This document shows positions 25,487 to 34,506 of a stretch of 64,000 nt of DNA, piece after piece. Source of the DNA: Arenicellales bacterium (GTDB lineage: Bacteria > Pseudomonadota > Gammaproteobacteria > Arenicellales > JAJDZL01); assembly GCA_951813075.1 (NCBI GenBank), contig OX638343.1, positions 310,001 to 374,000 on the forward strand, given 5' to 3'. The notes under the pieces are model-generated. The model saw nothing but the letters and a program-made list of their open reading frames with translations. It did not search any database and was not told the DNA's origin. The translations under genes were made by a program, and so were the position numbers. Within the stretch, counting starts at the first letter, position 1. Every line of letters begins with the position of its first letter.

Positions 25487-26617
25487 ATGGCGGTCAGTTT
25501 ATCCAGTGTCGATATTGTGGGAGCTGGGCCGGCAGGACTCTATACAGCCATTCTTCTTCGCAGATTCTTCCCGCGTCTGAGAGTGCGCGTCACCGAGCAG
25601 AATCCGGAAGGAGCGACATTTGGATTTGGGGTTGTATTTTCGGATAGAGCGCTGGACTTTATGGAGCACGACGATCCTGAAGTTCATAGTCTGATTCTTC
25701 CCGAAATGGAGAGCTGGCGAAATTTGACGCTCAATCTGCCCAAAGAGAGGATTGTGCTCGATGGTGTGGGTTTTACAGCCATTGGAAGGTTGAGATTGCT
25801 AGAAATTCTGAGTGCCCGTGCAATAGCATTAGGTGCTGAAATTCGATACGACAGGGCGGTCACTTCACTGAACGAACTTGACGGTGACCTGATCATTGGC
25901 GCGGATGGATTAAATTCAGTAGTTCGACAGGCCGATAATGAAATCTATCAATCAGAAATAAAATTTGCCAACAACTATTTCGCGTGGTTTGGAACTGAAG
26001 TACGCTTTGAAACGTTGACGCAAACGTTCATCGAAAGTGAGCATGGTCCATTGAATGCCCATCACTACAGATATGAAAATTCAATGAGCACTTTCATTGT
26101 CGAATGTGGTCCTCGTACGTTCGAGTCTTTCGGCTTCAACAAGATCGGTGAGACTACAAGCGCTCAAATCTGCTCAGAGCTTTTCGCCCATGTTCTTGGA
26201 GGTGGTTCACTGGTTACCAACAATTCTGTCTGGCGCCGGTTTCCCAAGCTTTGGTGTGAAAGATGGCATTCGAATAATCGTGTCCTTGTCGGTGATGCTG
26301 CACATACGGCGCACTTTTCGATAGGTTCAGGAACTCGTCTGGCAATGGAAGACGCTATTGCACTTGTCAGGATGCTCGATTCGAACGAGACGGTTGAAAA
26401 TGCCCTGATGGCTTACGATGCGAACCGACGCGCCATAGTGCGAAAGATTGTCACGGCCGCTGAAGCCTCGGCAAATTGGTATGACCAGTTTAGTGAGAAA
26501 ATGGCGCAATCACCGAAAAATTTTGCGCTTGACTACCTGATGCGATCGGGACGCATGAGCAAAGAGCGTTTGCGTTCCATTACACCGGAATTTATGAAAC
26601 AATTCGAATCAAAATAA
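25487..26617 (+). CDS. FAD-dependent aromatic monooxygenase (2-aminobenzoyl-CoA/salicylyl-CoA hydroxylase-like)
   Basis: A 376-residue single-component flavoprotein. The FAD GxGxxG (VGAGPAGLYTAILL) is at the N-terminus, the DG motif is in IGADGLNSVVR, and the GD motif is in RVLVGDAAHTAHFSIGSGTRLAMEDA. The HFSIGSGT segment is characteristic of monooxygenase domains acting on 2-aminobenzoyl-CoA or salicylyl-CoA. A benzoate-CoA-ligase-like gene lies about 2.4 kb downstream across a small accessory patch and could supply an aryl-CoA. It is 120 bases from the hydratase gene, so it may be at the end of the operon or a separate unit. Confidence 0.82.
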   Translation: MAVSLSSVDIVGAGPAGLYTAILLRRFFPRLRVRVTEQNPEGATFGFGVVFSDRALDFMEHDDPEVHSLILPEMESWRNLTLNLPKERIVLDGVGFTAIGRLRLLEILSARAIALGAEIRYDRAVTSLNELDGDLIIGADGLNSVVRQADNEIYQSEIKFANNYFAWFGTEVRFETLTQTFIESEHGPLNAHHYRYENSMSTFIVECGPRTFESFGFNKIGETTSAQICSELFAHVLGGGSLVTNNSVWRRFPKLWCERWHSNNRVLVGDAAHTAHFSIGSGTRLAMEDAIALVRMLDSNETVENALMAYDANRRAIVRKIVTAAEASANWYDQFSEKMAQSPKNFALDYLMRSGRMSKERLRSITPEFMKQFESK

Positions 26618-27158
26618 GCGCTTTCTGCTAGGGCTTGTTTTGCTTTCAAGACCAGGTATACACAAATTTCATTCCTGCGAAATGCCTGTCCTTGGCATTT
26701 GCACTGCAATCTCGATATCATTCCGAATGCAAGTCGCTATCGGCCTTAAGTGAGTCGTTGCAGATTATCCCTGACCGCCACATACACGCCAATTCCGCCT
26801 TACGTTTTACAGCCTAGTTTTGATTGATCCACAGTACATTATTTTTGTTCTAACTTCGTGTATTTCTAAGAAAGCAGATTATGTAAATACGATTGTTCTA
26901 AAAGCCGAAACTTTCGAGATTAAGCATTTCGTGCCCAGTAAATTACGATGTCGAGACAAGTCTACTAAAGCACCAATGTCAAGCGACTTTCCATTTTCTT
27001 CCCACCGCGAAAATTGTTGGCTGTTCAAAACATTAACTCATGGCAAAATCACGCAGAGACGGACGACATGAAATAAAATGACCGGTATCTGAGCACCACA
27101 ATATTCAAATTCGATTTACAGTAACTGAACTTGCAAAAATAATATCCTCGCCTGTCAA
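26618..27158. other. Intergenic stretch with no recognisable gene
   Basis: About 540 AT-rich bases. Two open frames (26635-26817 and 26820-27071, plus strand) have Cys/Ser/Phe-rich products with no family resemblance and no ribosome binding sites, and I do not call them genes. The last 60 bases should hold the promoter of the toxin-antitoxin pair. Confidence 0.45.
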
Positions 27159-27416
27159 ATGACGAAAACTACAATTGAATTAAGCGACGCAACACTTAAG
27201 AAAGCAGAATTCGTTGCAGCACACCAAGGTGTAACTATTAGTCAACTTGTCGCCAAATTGCTAGAAGATCTTGTAGCATTGAGAGATACGGAAGAAATCG
27301 ATAAACCTTGGATGGTCGGCTTTGGCGAACTGGCTGATCTTGCAGACGAGAATCGCCGTATACTTGATCTCATCGATGAAGAGTTCGGTGTCGTTGACGA
27401 GAATGATTGTCGATGA
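27159..27416 (+). CDS. Antitoxin with ribbon-helix-helix-type N-terminus (VapB-like)
   Basis: An 85-residue protein beginning TKTTIELSDATLKKAEFVAA, a beta-strand plus helix arrangement typical of ribbon-helix-helix antitoxins. An acidic C-terminal half follows (LADENRRILDLIDEEFG) that would wrap around the toxin. It directly precedes a PIN-domain gene with an ATGA stop/start overlap. By family rule it would bind its own promoter and neutralise the toxin. Codons are more AT-rich than the metabolic genes nearby, consistent with acquisition. Confidence 0.82.
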   Translation: MTKTTIELSDATLKKAEFVAAHQGVTISQLVAKLLEDLVALRDTEEIDKPWMVGFGELADLADENRRILDLIDEEFGVVDENDCR

Positions 27417-27796
27417 TATTGGATACCAACGCTCTATCAGCGTGGGCAGAAGGAATTCACGAGGTGGAAGAAATTCTGCGCAACGCGCCAAGCGTTGTAG
27501 TTCCCAGCATAGTCCTCGGTGAATACTATTTTGGGATCCTACAATCTCGTTATCATGACCGGTATGTCAATTGGCTGAATCGCATCTTGGTCAATCTCCA
27601 AATTGCATCTGTAAATAGGGATACTGCAAACTTCTACGCACAAATCCGATTGGAATTGAAACATGCAGGTACTCCAATTCCATCCAACGACACGTGGATT
27701 GCTGCCCTTGCCAAACAATATGATTCACCAGTACTAAGCAACGACCTACATTTTGATTGTGTAAGTGGTATTCGCCGCATCGCATTTCACAGATAA
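27413..27796 (+). CDS. vapC: VapC-like PIN-domain ribonuclease toxin
   Basis: A 127-residue PIN protein with the conserved acidic set: Asp4 (MILDTNAL), Glu37 (VLGEYYFG), Asp93 (SNDTWIAA) and Asp111 (SNDLHFD). These bind Mg2+ for cleavage of RNA, in characterised VapCs usually tRNA or rRNA. ATG 27413 gives the canonical MILDTN start; a TTG two codons earlier is possible. Coupled to the antitoxin by ATGA overlap. The target is unknown. Confidence 0.9.
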   Translation: MILDTNALSAWAEGIHEVEEILRNAPSVVVPSIVLGEYYFGILQSRYHDRYVNWLNRILVNLQIASVNRDTANFYAQIRLELKHAGTPIPSNDTWIAALAKQYDSPVLSNDLHFDCVSGIRRIAFHR

Positions 27797-28281
27797 AGTT
27801 TCTTCACTAAGAGTCGCTTGAAATGTTACATTGGTGAAGCCGAAAAGAATGTATTCGAGCCGCGGCGAAGTTATGGTTCAAGTCTAATTTTCAAGAACTG
27901 AATTAAATTCAAATTCCGCTCCCTTAGCACGTGACAATCGATCGTCTGACAACATCTTTCAGATATTGTCATCGAGTTATTCTAAGTTCAAGTTGTTGAC
28001 AACATGAAACGGAAAAGCACATGCCGGTAAACTCAGTTGTAAGTTAACTGTCAACACAAAAATCGTAAATGAAGTAGAAAAAATTTCTAGCAGATGTGAG
28101 GCTAACGGTATCCGATTCATTTAATCGTAACGAACAGGTACGGGTTTCTGGTACAGGGTCCAGGCCAGTTATGAAATGGCTCAAGCGATGAAGAGTGCCG
28201 GTCAGACCGAAGTCAACCGATTATCGCCAATCTCACGAATACCGATCACTGCATTTGATCCGTTAACGAAATCGATTGAAA
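27797..28281. other. Spacer with hairpins, no gene called
   Basis: A stem-loop at 27948-27970 (ten-base arms around TTC with one mismatch) and a short GTTGT/ACAAC palindrome at 27992-28003 lie here. The latter's GTTGACA is echoed inverted as TGTCAAC near 28050. A plus-strand frame without a good start, about 28135-28306, ends in SIETTIEQIES and looks protein-like, but I do not recognise it. The pattern fits the edge of a decayed mobile element. Confidence 0.35.
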
Positions 28282-28821
28282 CTACCATCGAACAAATCGA
28301 GTCGTAACGCAACAAACAGGCGAGATAGATCGCCTCGGTCGGAGAGTTTCCCCCGGTAACCTGTGTCTCCACACATCTGAAAATGTGGCAATCCAAAATG
28401 GCAATGCGCCACCCCAAGCGGCACTCTGCACCATGGATGGTAACTGACACGCAAAATCAAGCGCAAGACACGATGTCGGAGTATTTCGGAATTTGCGCTG
28501 GATGACACGCGCCGTCAGTTGGACGAGCAACGGCGCTTTGTGGATTTGGTCAGACACTGCACCGAAGTTAATGAGATGCTGTGCGAACAGCGCCTCTTCG
28601 GGCACCGCGTGATAAACTGACTTCTGGATGCGGGTTTTTATCGTCAAGGTCCAGGTCGGGCCGTAACCAATCGAATCGGGACGGGCACAATGACACGATG
28701 GCTTGCTAAGTTTTCCGTGGCGCTGAGCCAGATTGCCGGGGCGAAAGTCGCCGAACCTGGCAATTTGTTCCAAAATGGAATCGCGTTGGGTCTGCAGTTC
28801 CACAACAGAGGGATGGTCCAT
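28282..28821 (-). pseudogene. Decayed transposon-associated gene (DUF6788-like N-terminus)
   Basis: The first 110 or so residues resemble the DUF6788 proteins found with transposases: a helical VELQTQRDSILEQIARFGDFRPG start, then LSKPSCHCARPDSIGYGPTW, the Cys-x-Cys/HxGHGP-type block of the family, and a helical tail. After about residue 112 the frame changes to a low-quality Cys/Trp/Arg-rich sequence. Other minus-strand frames are open over the same bases (28202-28450, 28263-28508), which suggests one or more frameshifts. No transposase catalytic domain is seen. I treat it as a relic. Confidence 0.55.
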
Positions 28822-29074
28822 GGTTTAATTCCTGTGAGGCAGCGATCTATCTTTATGTTTAATTTACAGTCAGATAGACATCTTCAAACCAGTATTGAAC
28901 ACACTGTAATGAAACTGATCAAAATTCTGACGTGCACCCTTCGGGAGGTTAGATTCTTCTTTATCGGTAGAGCTCTTTATAATTGTGGTAGATTGATCAG
29001 TTCGTACCGTAGATCGTAAGTAGGAGTGGGAACTGTCTCTCTGAAATACAACGCATATTTTGAAACCATAAGAC

Positions 29075-30685
29075 TTGAACAAAGAAATCCAAACCGAAAT
29101 TCGCGACCCGGTTGTGGACGATGTTCCGGGTTCCTTGGAAATCGGTTTCGTGCGGTCCGAGCATACCAACTGTTCGTCGATTCTTTGGGATAATCTTGAA
29201 CGAAACCCCAGCAAACTTGCAATCACCGGCGCCTCAGGTCAACTGACTTATAGCGAACTCGTAGCTGCTGCTTCAATGTGGGGAAATGCCTTCAAGGCGG
29301 CCGGATTGGAGCGAAACAGTCGGATTGTGTGTTTTTTGGATGATACGCCTGTGTATCCTGCGGTGTTCTTCGGTGCGGTTCGTGTCGGATTCGTACCAGT
29401 ACTGCTGAATACGCAAACCAACCCCGAAATTCTGAACTACTATTTGAAAGATAGTGAAGCCAGACTCGTGGTCACCGAGGCATCGCTGGCCAATCAATTC
29501 AAAAAAGAAGTTCTTGACGATACCTGTGTCGAACAGATTATTGCGGTAAATGGTGAGAGTAGTAGTGATTGCGACAGTGTGTCCGAAGAAATTCTAAAGG
29601 ATCAGCCGACACAGTTGGCTTGTGCTGATACAAGTCCTGATGACATGGCTTTCTGGATGTATTCGTCTGGCACCACGGGTCAGCCAAAAGGTATAGTACA
29701 TCTGCATCACGATATGGCTTACACACACCAATCATATGGGTTGAATGTATTGAAGCTTGCAGTTGATGACATCTGTTTTTCAGTCCCGAAAATATTCTTT
29801 GCTTATGGATTTGGCAACTCCCTGACATTTCCTTTTTCTGTTGGTGCGACAACTTTATTGATGTCGGGTAGACCGAAAGCTGACATAGTTCTCGAAACGA
29901 TTGAAACTTTCCGACCAACTGTGTTTTTCGGTTTGCCAACTCTCTACAACCTGTTGTGTCGGGATAAATCAATTGGTTCCAGAAATCTCAGTTCCATACG
30001 ACAATCGATATCCGCCGCTGAAACTCTTTCGGAAGAGGGTTACAAAACTTGGCGCGGACTGGTCGGACATGGAATTACCGAAGGATTGGGTTCGACAGAA
30101 CTGCTGCACATCTACCTTTCCAATCGGCATGGTGATCACCGCATCGGCGCGGCCGGCGCTCGTGTTGCTGGCTATGAGATCAAACTGATATCACCAGACG
30201 GCGATGAGGTGGGTGCCGGAGAGGAGGGCATCATGCTGGTGCGCGGTCATTCATCTACTCCGTGTTACTGGAATCGACCCGAAAAATTAGACGAGACCAT
30301 TCGCGGGGACTGGATATATACAGGTGATCGCTTTCTGGAAAAGGACAGCTACTACTATTTTCAAGGCCGGGCAGACGATCTCGTCAAGGTTTCGGGACAA
30401 TGGGTATGGCCGCTCGAGGTTGAGCGTTGTTTGAATGATCACCCTGATGTGCACGAATCAGCGGTAATGGCAGTGGCTTTACCAGACAAGCGCATGACTC
30501 TGCGAGCTGTCGTTTGCCTAAAAGACGGAAAATACGGTGACGACAGCCAAACCAGGTTGTTGCAGAATTATGTCCGCGATCAACTGATGCCTTTCAAGTA
30601 TCCTCGCATCGTCGAGTTTCGCGACGAACTGCCGAAGACAGGAACTGGGAAAATTGACCGTCAGGCTTTGTTGCAAGATCGCTGA
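29075..30685 (+). CDS. Benzoate-CoA ligase family acyl/aryl-CoA synthetase
   Basis: A 536-residue AMP-forming (ANL) ligase. It has the P-loop YSSGTTGQPKGIVHLHHD near residue 195, HDMAYTHQSYG, the KIFFAYGFGNSLTFPF block typical of benzoate/2-aminobenzoate-CoA ligases, GLGSTELLHIY, the hinge YTGDRF, and the catalytic Lys in LPKTGTGKIDRQ. It would activate an aromatic acid with ATP and CoA. The start is the in-frame TTG at 29075, because no ATG precedes the N-terminal domain; its ribosome binding site is poor. It may feed the aryl-CoA monooxygenase upstream of the accessory patch. Confidence 0.88.
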   Translation: MNKEIQTEIRDPVVDDVPGSLEIGFVRSEHTNCSSILWDNLERNPSKLAITGASGQLTYSELVAAASMWGNAFKAAGLERNSRIVCFLDDTPVYPAVFFGAVRVGFVPVLLNTQTNPEILNYYLKDSEARLVVTEASLANQFKKEVLDDTCVEQIIAVNGESSSDCDSVSEEILKDQPTQLACADTSPDDMAFWMYSSGTTGQPKGIVHLHHDMAYTHQSYGLNVLKLAVDDICFSVPKIFFAYGFGNSLTFPFSVGATTLLMSGRPKADIVLETIETFRPTVFFGLPTLYNLLCRDKSIGSRNLSSIRQSISAAETLSEEGYKTWRGLVGHGITEGLGSTELLHIYLSNRHGDHRIGAAGARVAGYEIKLISPDGDEVGAGEEGIMLVRGHSSTPCYWNRPEKLDETIRGDWIYTGDRFLEKDSYYYFQGRADDLVKVSGQWVWPLEVERCLNDHPDVHESAVMAVALPDKRMTLRAVVCLKDGKYGDDSQTRLLQNYVRDQLMPFKYPRIVEFRDELPKTGTGKIDRQALLQDR

Positions 30686-30747
30686 GTGCTGTAGCGGTCA
30701 GGTTCTGCAATGAGATGAATCGCAAATCAAGCAAATGCTATAGCCTG

Positions 30748-30776
30748 TTGATTTAGTACTGAAAGTTTTGTATAAG
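30748..30776 (+). promoter_or_regulatory. Probable sigma70 promoter of ppk2
   Basis: TTGATT (30748-30753) and TATAAG (30771-30776) are separated by exactly 17 bases, about 100 bases before the ppk2 start, in the gap after the ligase gene. Both hexamers differ from consensus at two positions or fewer. Confidence 0.5.
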
Positions 30777-30874
30777 TAGTTCATTACCTCGTCCGTCCCA
30801 CTTTCTTCAACTACAAAACTGGTTGTGGAAAATATCTCAGTTTAACGTGACGAACAACGGATCGGTCTCGAAAA

Positions 30875-31744
30875 ATGAAATTGGTAGAAAACGTAGTTGC
30901 CTCGAAAAGTTCTCAGGTTGTAGAACCATATCCATATCAGCAGAAGCTGACCAGGAAGGAGTATGAGGCCAAAAAGGCCGAGTTGCAGGTTGAACTTGTC
31001 AAGGCTCAGAACTGGATTAAAAACGATAAACAGAAAGTTGTGATACTGTTTGAGGGACGGGATGCCGCTGGAAAGGGAGGAACAATAAAGCGGTTCATGG
31101 AGCATCTCAACCCCCGTATCGCCAGAGTTGTGGCTTTGCCGAAACCCGGTGAGAAGGAAAGAGGGCAGTGGTTTTTCCAAAGATATATCCGGCATCTGCC
31201 GACCGCCGGTGAAATGGTAATGTTTGACCGGTCTTGGTACAACAGGGCAGGAGTTGAACGGGTGATGAATTTCTGTAGCCGACTCGAATACCTGGAGTTT
31301 ATGCGACAGGCGCCCGCACTGGAGAGAATGTTGGTTGACAGTGGCATTCACTTGTTCAAGTATTGGTTTTCCGTGAGTCGGGAAGAACAACGTCGTCGAT
31401 TTGATGCACGAAGGAGTAGCCCTCTGAAGCGCTGGAAACTAAGCCCGATTGACAACGACTCCCTCAACCTGTGGGCAGAGTACACCGAAGCAAAAGAAAC
31501 CATGTTCTTTTATACCGATACCAGGGATGCGCCGTGGACGGTGGTCAGATCAGACGACAAGAGAAGAGCGAGACTCAACTGTATGAGACATTTTCTGTCT
31601 AGTTTCGACTATCCTGACAAAAACACAGAAATTGTCGTACCCGGTGACCCTCAAATTATCGGACTGGCGCGCGAAATATTCGTTACACAAACATCCTCGC
31701 ACGAGGAAACTAACCCGGATATGCCCCAATCGCATCCGGAATAA
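30875..31744 (+). CDS. ppk2: Polyphosphate kinase 2 (PPK2 family)
   Basis: A 289-residue PPK2, which transfers phosphate between polyphosphate and nucleotides. It has Walker A GRDAAGKGGTIKRF near residue 66, Walker B-like VMFDRSWYNRAGVERVM near 115, the KYWFSVSREEQRRRF block, and the lid segment LKRWKLSPIDNDSLNLW. Length and motifs fit the short one-domain PPK2 class. Nucleotide preference cannot be read with confidence. It is monocistronic, converging on the racemase-like gene with a seven-base gap and no visible terminator. Confidence 0.93.
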   Translation: MKLVENVVASKSSQVVEPYPYQQKLTRKEYEAKKAELQVELVKAQNWIKNDKQKVVILFEGRDAAGKGGTIKRFMEHLNPRIARVVALPKPGEKERGQWFFQRYIRHLPTAGEMVMFDRSWYNRAGVERVMNFCSRLEYLEFMRQAPALERMLVDSGIHLFKYWFSVSREEQRRRFDARRSSPLKRWKLSPIDNDSLNLWAEYTEAKETMFFYTDTRDAPWTVVRSDDKRRARLNCMRHFLSSFDYPDKNTEIVVPGDPQIIGLAREIFVTQTSSHEETNPDMPQSHPE

Positions 31745-31751
31745 TTTTCTA

Positions 31752-32540
31752 TCAAACGCTATAGAGTCGGCCGAACTCGGGTAGTTGGTCGTCCACCCCT
31801 GCAAGTCTCAGGCAGTGCCATGCCATGGCATGATTGCTTGAAGTCGCGGGTTTTCCAGTTGCGTGCTCAATAGCGTTGACCACGGGTGCTATCCGAAGAT
31901 TAGTGCACGACACGAACACCAGATCAACGTCTTCAATCTGACCCAGTTCTATAGCTGCCTTGCGGATCGACTCGGTTGAAATTCTTGCTGCTTTATTGTC
32001 GTCTTCCTCATTGAATGATCCGAATGCCACGACGTTGAAACCTTTACTTTCGATGTAGGCGGCGACCGCATCATTGACGTCTTCGCGATAGGGTGTCAGT
32101 ACAGCAAGATTCATTGCACCCAGTGCTTCAAATGCAGCGAATGCGGCGGTGATCGGTGTGGTGCACTTCACTCCTGGGCGTTTTTCTCGAATCCGTTCGA
32201 ATACTCGCTCTTCCCCTATAACCATTGAAGCTGACGTGCATCCGTAAGCAACCACATCCAGAGGTACATCTTTCAGTATCACTTCCGTACACTCAGGTAT
32301 ACGGTGTTCCATATCAGCAAGAGTTTCTGGAGTAATAGTGGCCGAATTTCGAATCCGACTCTCATAGAATGCGACACCTTCGACATCAAGAAACTCGCGG
32401 AATTCGTGCTCGATCGTCTGGTCGGTTCCAAGTACTATGACACCGATCGCCGCTCGTTCAGCGATACCGCCGTCTAGATCGAAGGGTATGTGGTTGCGAA
32501 TAATTCTTGATGCCGGGTCAATCTTTTGCGCTGCTTCCAT
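31752..32540 (-). CDS. Asp/Glu racemase superfamily protein (maleate isomerase/arylmalonate decarboxylase/EutA-like)
   Basis: A 262-residue member of the Asp/Glu/hydantoin racemase superfamily. It has two candidate catalytic cysteines, one in VAYGCTSASMVIGE near residue 100 and one in VFVSCTNLRIAP near 210, as in maleate cis-trans isomerases, arylmalonate decarboxylases and the ectoine-utilisation protein EutA. No ectoine genes are nearby. It lies 112 bases downstream of dadA on the same strand, so handling of a racemic or D-amino-acid-derived compound is possible. The substrate is not assigned. Confidence 0.8.
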   Translation of the reverse strand: MEAAQKIDPASRIIRNHIPFDLDGGIAERAAIGVIVLGTDQTIEHEFREFLDVEGVAFYESRIRNSATITPETLADMEHRIPECTEVILKDVPLDVVAYGCTSASMVIGEERVFERIREKRPGVKCTTPITAAFAAFEALGAMNLAVLTPYREDVNDAVAAYIESKGFNVVAFGSFNEEDDNKAARISTESIRKAAIELGQIEDVDLVFVSCTNLRIAPVVNAIEHATGKPATSSNHAMAWHCLRLAGVDDQLPEFGRLYSV

Positions 32541-32652
32541 CTGAAATTCCTGCCTGAGCTTGTTGCGTCTGTTTGTAGACTTGTACTTAGTTGACGTGCA
32601 ATTCTATCTATTTAGTTCGATTATGACATTTCTTTCGGTTGTATCAAAGACA

Positions 32653-33903
32653 CTACCACTTCGGTTGGAAGCACTCCGTGTCAATTTCTGGCTTTTCTCC
32701 CAAAATTAAATCAGCAGCAATCTTGGCTGAGCCACAAGACATAGTCCAACCCATATGTCCCTGTCCTGAATTGACGAACAAGTTCTCGTATTTTGCGAAT
32801 CCAATATAAGGAGTTCCCTGAGGTGTCATCGGTCGGAAGCAGGTCCGGTAAACGGGTTCGTCGTAGACCGCTGCATGAGGAAGCAGTTCTTTAACCGAGT
32901 TCATCATAGGTTTAAAATCTTTAGGTTTGTGAGTGAGATTGTAACCGGCAAATTCCGCTGTGGCAGTTGCTCTGACCGATTGGCCGATAGGCGAACAGGC
33001 AACCAGATTGTCTTCGTCGACCGTTCCGATTGACAGATTGGTATGTTCTTTATTCGCTGGCAGAGTCAGAGAATACCCCTTAACCGGGTATATTGGAAGG
33101 TTGACTCCAATTGGCCTCAGAACTAAAGGCGTGTATGCACCCAGAGAGACAATGAATAGGTCGGCTTCGATCTCACCCTTAGATGTAACTACACATCGCA
33201 CACGCGTTGAGTCGGTTACAATCGACTTGATTTTTGTATTCAATAGAAAATCTACACCTCTTGATGTGCATATGCGGGCCAATCGCTGTGCAAATATCTG
33301 ACAGTTTCCGGTTTCATCCGTCGGACCGTAGATTGCACCAGCAATTCTGTTACGGGAATGTTTGAACGCAGGTTCCAGGTCAACGACTTCGTCTGTACTC
33401 AGAACATCCAGTTGCTGGCCGTTATTCTGAAGTATCTTGGAATGCTCCACGCCTGCATGAAAAGATTTTGCTCTGCGATAGACATACAGCAGACCTTTGG
33501 TAATTCTGTCATACTCAAGATCGTTCTCACTGGTGACAATTCCCAATCGCTTTTGTGAGTAAACACAAAGATTATGTTTACTGATCGTATTGCGAATCGC
33601 ATCTGCGTTGTTACATTGTTTGAGAAACAGCGTGGTCCACCGCCAGAATTGCATGTCGAACCGAAATCTGATTCGAAATGCCTGATCGTTACGATAGATT
33701 GATTTAAGCAGTATTGCCGGTACTTTGGGAGATGCCCATGCGAAAGCATGCCCGGGCGCGATCATCGCTGCATTGACACCACTGGCTTCGGAAGCGGGTT
33801 CAGGGTTGGAATCGACAACAGTGATTTGAAAATTATCGTTATGGGACAGTTCGTAGGCAGTTGTTATTCCGACAACTCCCGCGCCTAAAACCACGACCCG
33901 CAT
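32653..33903 (-). CDS. dadA: D-amino acid dehydrogenase DadA-like
   Basis: A 416-residue FAD-dependent oxidase-fold dehydrogenase that oxidises D-amino acids to 2-oxo acids and passes electrons to the respiratory chain. The FAD motif VVVLGAGVVGITTAYEL is at the very N-terminus, with ANAAMIAPGHAFAW-like (VNAAMIAPG), YPVKGYSLTLP and the C-terminal GHMGWTMSCGSAKIAADLI segments typical of DadA. It is 45 bases downstream of a RidA-family gene on the same strand, a frequent pairing because RidA clears the reactive imine product. Confidence 0.9.
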   Translation of the reverse strand: MRVVVLGAGVVGITTAYELSHNDNFQITVVDSNPEPASEASGVNAAMIAPGHAFAWASPKVPAILLKSIYRNDQAFRIRFRFDMQFWRWTTLFLKQCNNADAIRNTISKHNLCVYSQKRLGIVTSENDLEYDRITKGLLYVYRRAKSFHAGVEHSKILQNNGQQLDVLSTDEVVDLEPAFKHSRNRIAGAIYGPTDETGNCQIFAQRLARICTSRGVDFLLNTKIKSIVTDSTRVRCVVTSKGEIEADLFIVSLGAYTPLVLRPIGVNLPIYPVKGYSLTLPANKEHTNLSIGTVDEDNLVACSPIGQSVRATATAEFAGYNLTHKPKDFKPMMNSVKELLPHAAVYDEPVYRTCFRPMTPQGTPYIGFAKYENLFVNSGQGHMGWTMSCGSAKIAADLILGEKPEIDTECFQPKW

Positions 33904-33948
33904 ATCTGATACCGCCTCAGTTGAACCGATAGTGCACGGTTAGGTCAA

Positions 33949-34296
33949 TTATTTTGCCGCGATGATTCCAATTTCCACATTGAATTGCGGTGCTGCCAAT
34001 GCAGATTCGACGCAAGCTCTGGCGGGTGCGTTACCCGGTGACACCCACGCATCCCAGACCGAATTCATTTCATCAAAATCATTGATATCGGTGAGCCAGA
34101 TGGTGGCGGAAAGCAGTTTTGTCTTATCCGTTCCTGCTTGTGATAAGAGATTGTCGATACGCTTTAACACGTCTTTTGTCTGATCTGCGACGCTCGCACC
34201 CGGTGCGCCGAGCGCTACCTGTCCTGCCAGATAGACAGTATCTGCGTTGATGACAACCTGGCTCATTCGCTGACTTGTATCAATTCTTTCAATCAT
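33949..34296 (-). CDS. RidA family reactive-intermediate deaminase
   Basis: A 115-residue YjgF/YER057c/UK114 protein. It has the VYLAGQVAL segment, the helix with QTKDVLKRIDNLLSQAG, and the conserved Arg in PARACVESALA that binds the carboxylate of 2-imino/enamine acids. A strong Shine-Dalgarno (AAAGGAG) precedes the ATG. It heads a dadA-containing minus-strand operon, where hydrolysis of imines released by DadA is the natural role. Confidence 0.9.
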   Translation of the reverse strand: MIERIDTSQRMSQVVINADTVYLAGQVALGAPGASVADQTKDVLKRIDNLLSQAGTDKTKLLSATIWLTDINDFDEMNSVWDAWVSPGNAPARACVESALAAPQFNVEIGIIAAK

Positions 34297-34350
34297 GAGT
34301 TCCTACTCCTTTCTTAGTATGCATTTTGATTAAACCGCTCATTTTATGCT
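34297..34350. promoter_or_regulatory. Leader of the ridA-dadA operon
   Basis: The minus-strand operon starts at 34296, so its promoter must be in this AT-rich stretch or in the relic just beyond. No clear hexamers were recognised. Confidence 0.25.
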
Positions 34351-34506
34351 GATGCAACATCTTTTCGAGCCGGCGAGCCTGCCTCGAAGCGCTCATGCAC
34401 CGTCGCTGGCCGGCCGGCTTTGAATGCCCGCGCTACGCCACGATCAGACAAAACCATAATTTTATCGCATTAGTGCAGGAGCTGAAATTGATCTCGTTTG
34501 AAAATT
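34351..34506 (+). pseudogene. Fragment of an IS1595-family transposase zinc-ribbon N-terminus
   Basis: A plus-strand frame reads ACLEALMHRRWPAGFECPR, which resembles the N-terminal zinc-ribbon start of IS1595-type transposases (pattern ACxxxLxxxRWPxGFxCPxC). The second Cys of the ribbon is already changed (CPRY), the remaining sequence has no transposase signature, and a stop follows at about 34530. No start, DDE domain or inverted repeats are visible. It is a relic of one element end. Confidence 0.4.

Noticed and set aside
26635..27071. Two plus-strand open frames of 60 and 83 codons between the monooxygenase and vapBC
   Set aside because: Composition (Cys, Ser, Phe rich), no starts with ribosome binding sites and no family likeness; treated as chance frames.
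28202..28508. Separate small minus-strand genes inside the DUF6788 relic
   Set aside because: They are alternative frames over the same bases and are better explained by frameshifts in one decayed gene.
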